Of a stretch of 64,000 nt of DNA, positions 63,262 through 64,000 are shown piece by piece. The notes under the pieces were generated by a model that ran no database searches, was not told the origin of the DNA, and was given only the letters and a program-made list of their open reading frames with translations. Made by a program: the position numbers and the translations under genes. Source of the DNA: Streptomyces sp. NBC_00569. Its GTDB lineage: Bacteria; Actinomycetota; Actinomycetes; Streptomycetales; Streptomycetaceae. The first letter of the stretch is position 1. Each line of letters opens with the position of its first letter. The stretch is taken from the NCBI RefSeq assembly GCF_036345255.1, contig NZ_CP107783.1, forward strand, positions 6,122,001-6,186,000. Reading direction: 5' to 3'.

Positions 63262-64000
63262 GTGGGGTCCTGCCGTCTCTACGCGGCCGTCGCGGCCGGT
63301 GGGTTCCGGCGCTACGCGACGTACCGTTCGGCCACCGCGGCGGGCGTGTTCACGAACACCGTCTTCGGGTTCATCGTGGCGTACACGTACCTGGCGCTGT
63401 GGGACGAGCGGCCGGGACTCGGCGGGTACGACCAGGCGCAGGCGCTGACGTACGTGTGGATCGGGCAGGCGCTCGCGCAGGCCCTGTCGATGTTCAACGC
63501 GGGGTTCGCCGTCGACATGGTGGCGCGGATCCGCAACGGCGACATCGCGGTGGATCTGTACCGGCCGGTGGACCTGCAACTGTGGTATCTGGCCGGTGAC
63601 TTGGGGCGGGCCGTGTTCCAGTTGTTCAGCCGGGGGCTGGTGCCGCTGACGGTGGGGGCGCTCGCGTTTCCGCTCGCGCTGCCGGGCGATCCGGTGGTGT
63701 GGCTGGAGTTCCTGGTGGCGGTGGCGCTGGCGGTGGTGGTGAGTTTCGCGATCCGCTATGTGCTGGCGCTGAGCGCGTTCTGGCTGCTCGACGGGTCGGG
63801 CGTCCTGCAGTTCGGCGGTCTGGTGGGGATGTTCTTCACGGGGCTGCTGCTGCCGTTGAACGCGATGCCCGGCGCGCTCGGTGACATCGCGCGGGTGCTG
63901 CCGTGGGCGTCGCTCCTCCAGATGCCCGCGGACATCCTCCTCGGCGCCCGCTCCGGCGCGGCCGAAGTCCTCATGGCGTACGCCTTCCAGGCCGGGTGGG
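63262..64000 (+). CDS. ABC-2 type transporter permease (3' end outside window)
   Basis: About 246 residues are visible and the frame is still open at the window end. GTG 63262 follows GGGGGAG; a GTG 6 nt earlier is possible. An N-terminal amphipathic stretch YAAVAAGGFRRYATYRSAT leads to about five membrane helices in the visible part (FGFIVAYTYLAL, ALTYVWIGQALAQAL, LVPLTVGALAFPLAL, VAVALAVVVSFAIRYVLAL, GLVGMFFTGLLLPLN). The NGDIAVDLYRPVDLQLWY loop is typical of this ABC-2 permease family. A partner ATPase and second permease are expected nearby, out of view. Confidence 0.8.
   Translation, partial: MGSCRLYAAVAAGGFRRYATYRSATAAGVFTNTVFGFIVAYTYLALWDERPGLGGYDQAQALTYVWIGQALAQALSMFNAGFAVDMVARIRNGDIAVDLYRPVDLQLWYLAGDLGRAVFQLFSRGLVPLTVGALAFPLALPGDPVVWLEFLVAVALAVVVSFAIRYVLALSAFWLLDGSGVLQFGGLVGMFFTGLLLPLNAMPGALGDIARVLPWASLLQMPADILLGARSGAAEVLMAYAFQAGW

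Overview
This window is high-GC actinobacterial chromosome, almost certainly Streptomyces. Support comes from the GC-rich third codon positions, many GTG starts, an SsgA-like sporulation regulator, a WhiJ/BldB/AbaA-type regulatory cluster, DasR-type operators beside N-acetylglucosamine transporters, orphan mycosin/WXG genes and GC-rich intergenic repeats. From about 29.9 kb to the end the gene order (lrp-hpd, ssgG, M6 protease, clpS, mec-cysO-cysM, nagE2-nagE1-nagF, rph-rdgB, tRNA-Leu, bcp, bifunctional PBP) matches, from memory, the conserved core around SCO2928-SCO2896 of S. coelicolor.

Region 1 (1-6.5 kb): the 3' part of a xanthine dehydrogenase molybdenum subunit gene, then a tight three-gene run encoding a small type VII-like substrate, a WXG/PPE-like protein with a long disordered tail, and a mycosin protease. 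A decayed second mycosin gene follows. No EccB/C/D/E core secretion genes are present.

Region 2 (6.5-19.3 kb): accessory DNA. Two paralogous three-gene cassettes on the minus strand (7.1-10.5 kb and 16.2-19.3 kb) each encode a small helical protein, a ~700-760 residue WXG-headed protein and a membrane-anchored four-cysteine protein. Between and beside them lie a nonsense-interrupted gene, a doubly frameshifted Uma2 gene, a split HTH gene, an AbaA/WhiJ/BldB-like module, a TetR gene and several strong hairpins. This is the part most likely to hold an undescribed system.

Region 3 (19.5-30.4 kb): tRNA-Cys, an MFS exporter, an SF2 helicase, an IclR regulator, a tandem repeat block (four 62-bp plus two 67-bp units), a secreted S16 (Lon-like) protease without the usual PDZ domain, and a four-gene betaine/choline-type ABC importer.

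Region 4 (30.4-46.1 kb): 4-hydroxyphenylpyruvate dioxygenase, a three-subunit cobalt-type nitrile hydratase, a TPR protein, a FAD-linked oxidase, ssgG, two RDD membrane proteins, a secreted M6 metalloprotease, the NAD-salvage pair pncB-pncA, clpS and a DUF2017 gene.

Region 5 (46.1-64 kb): an amino-acid permease; the CysO-dependent cysteine pathway (mec, a cysteine-containing leader peptide, cysO, cysM); a membrane-anchored PemK/MazF-fold protein; a metallo-beta-lactamase-fold hydrolase; the DasR-type N-acetylglucosamine PTS genes; rph, a lipoprotein gene, rdgB and tRNA-Leu; an MFS transporter; bcp; a GroES-like gene; a guanidine-III riboswitch in front of an SMR guanidinium exporter; a class A penicillin-binding protein; and the start of an ABC-2 permease. 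Many genes here start 6-7 nt after a TANNNT-type -10 box with no Shine-Dalgarno sequence, which suggests leaderless mRNAs.
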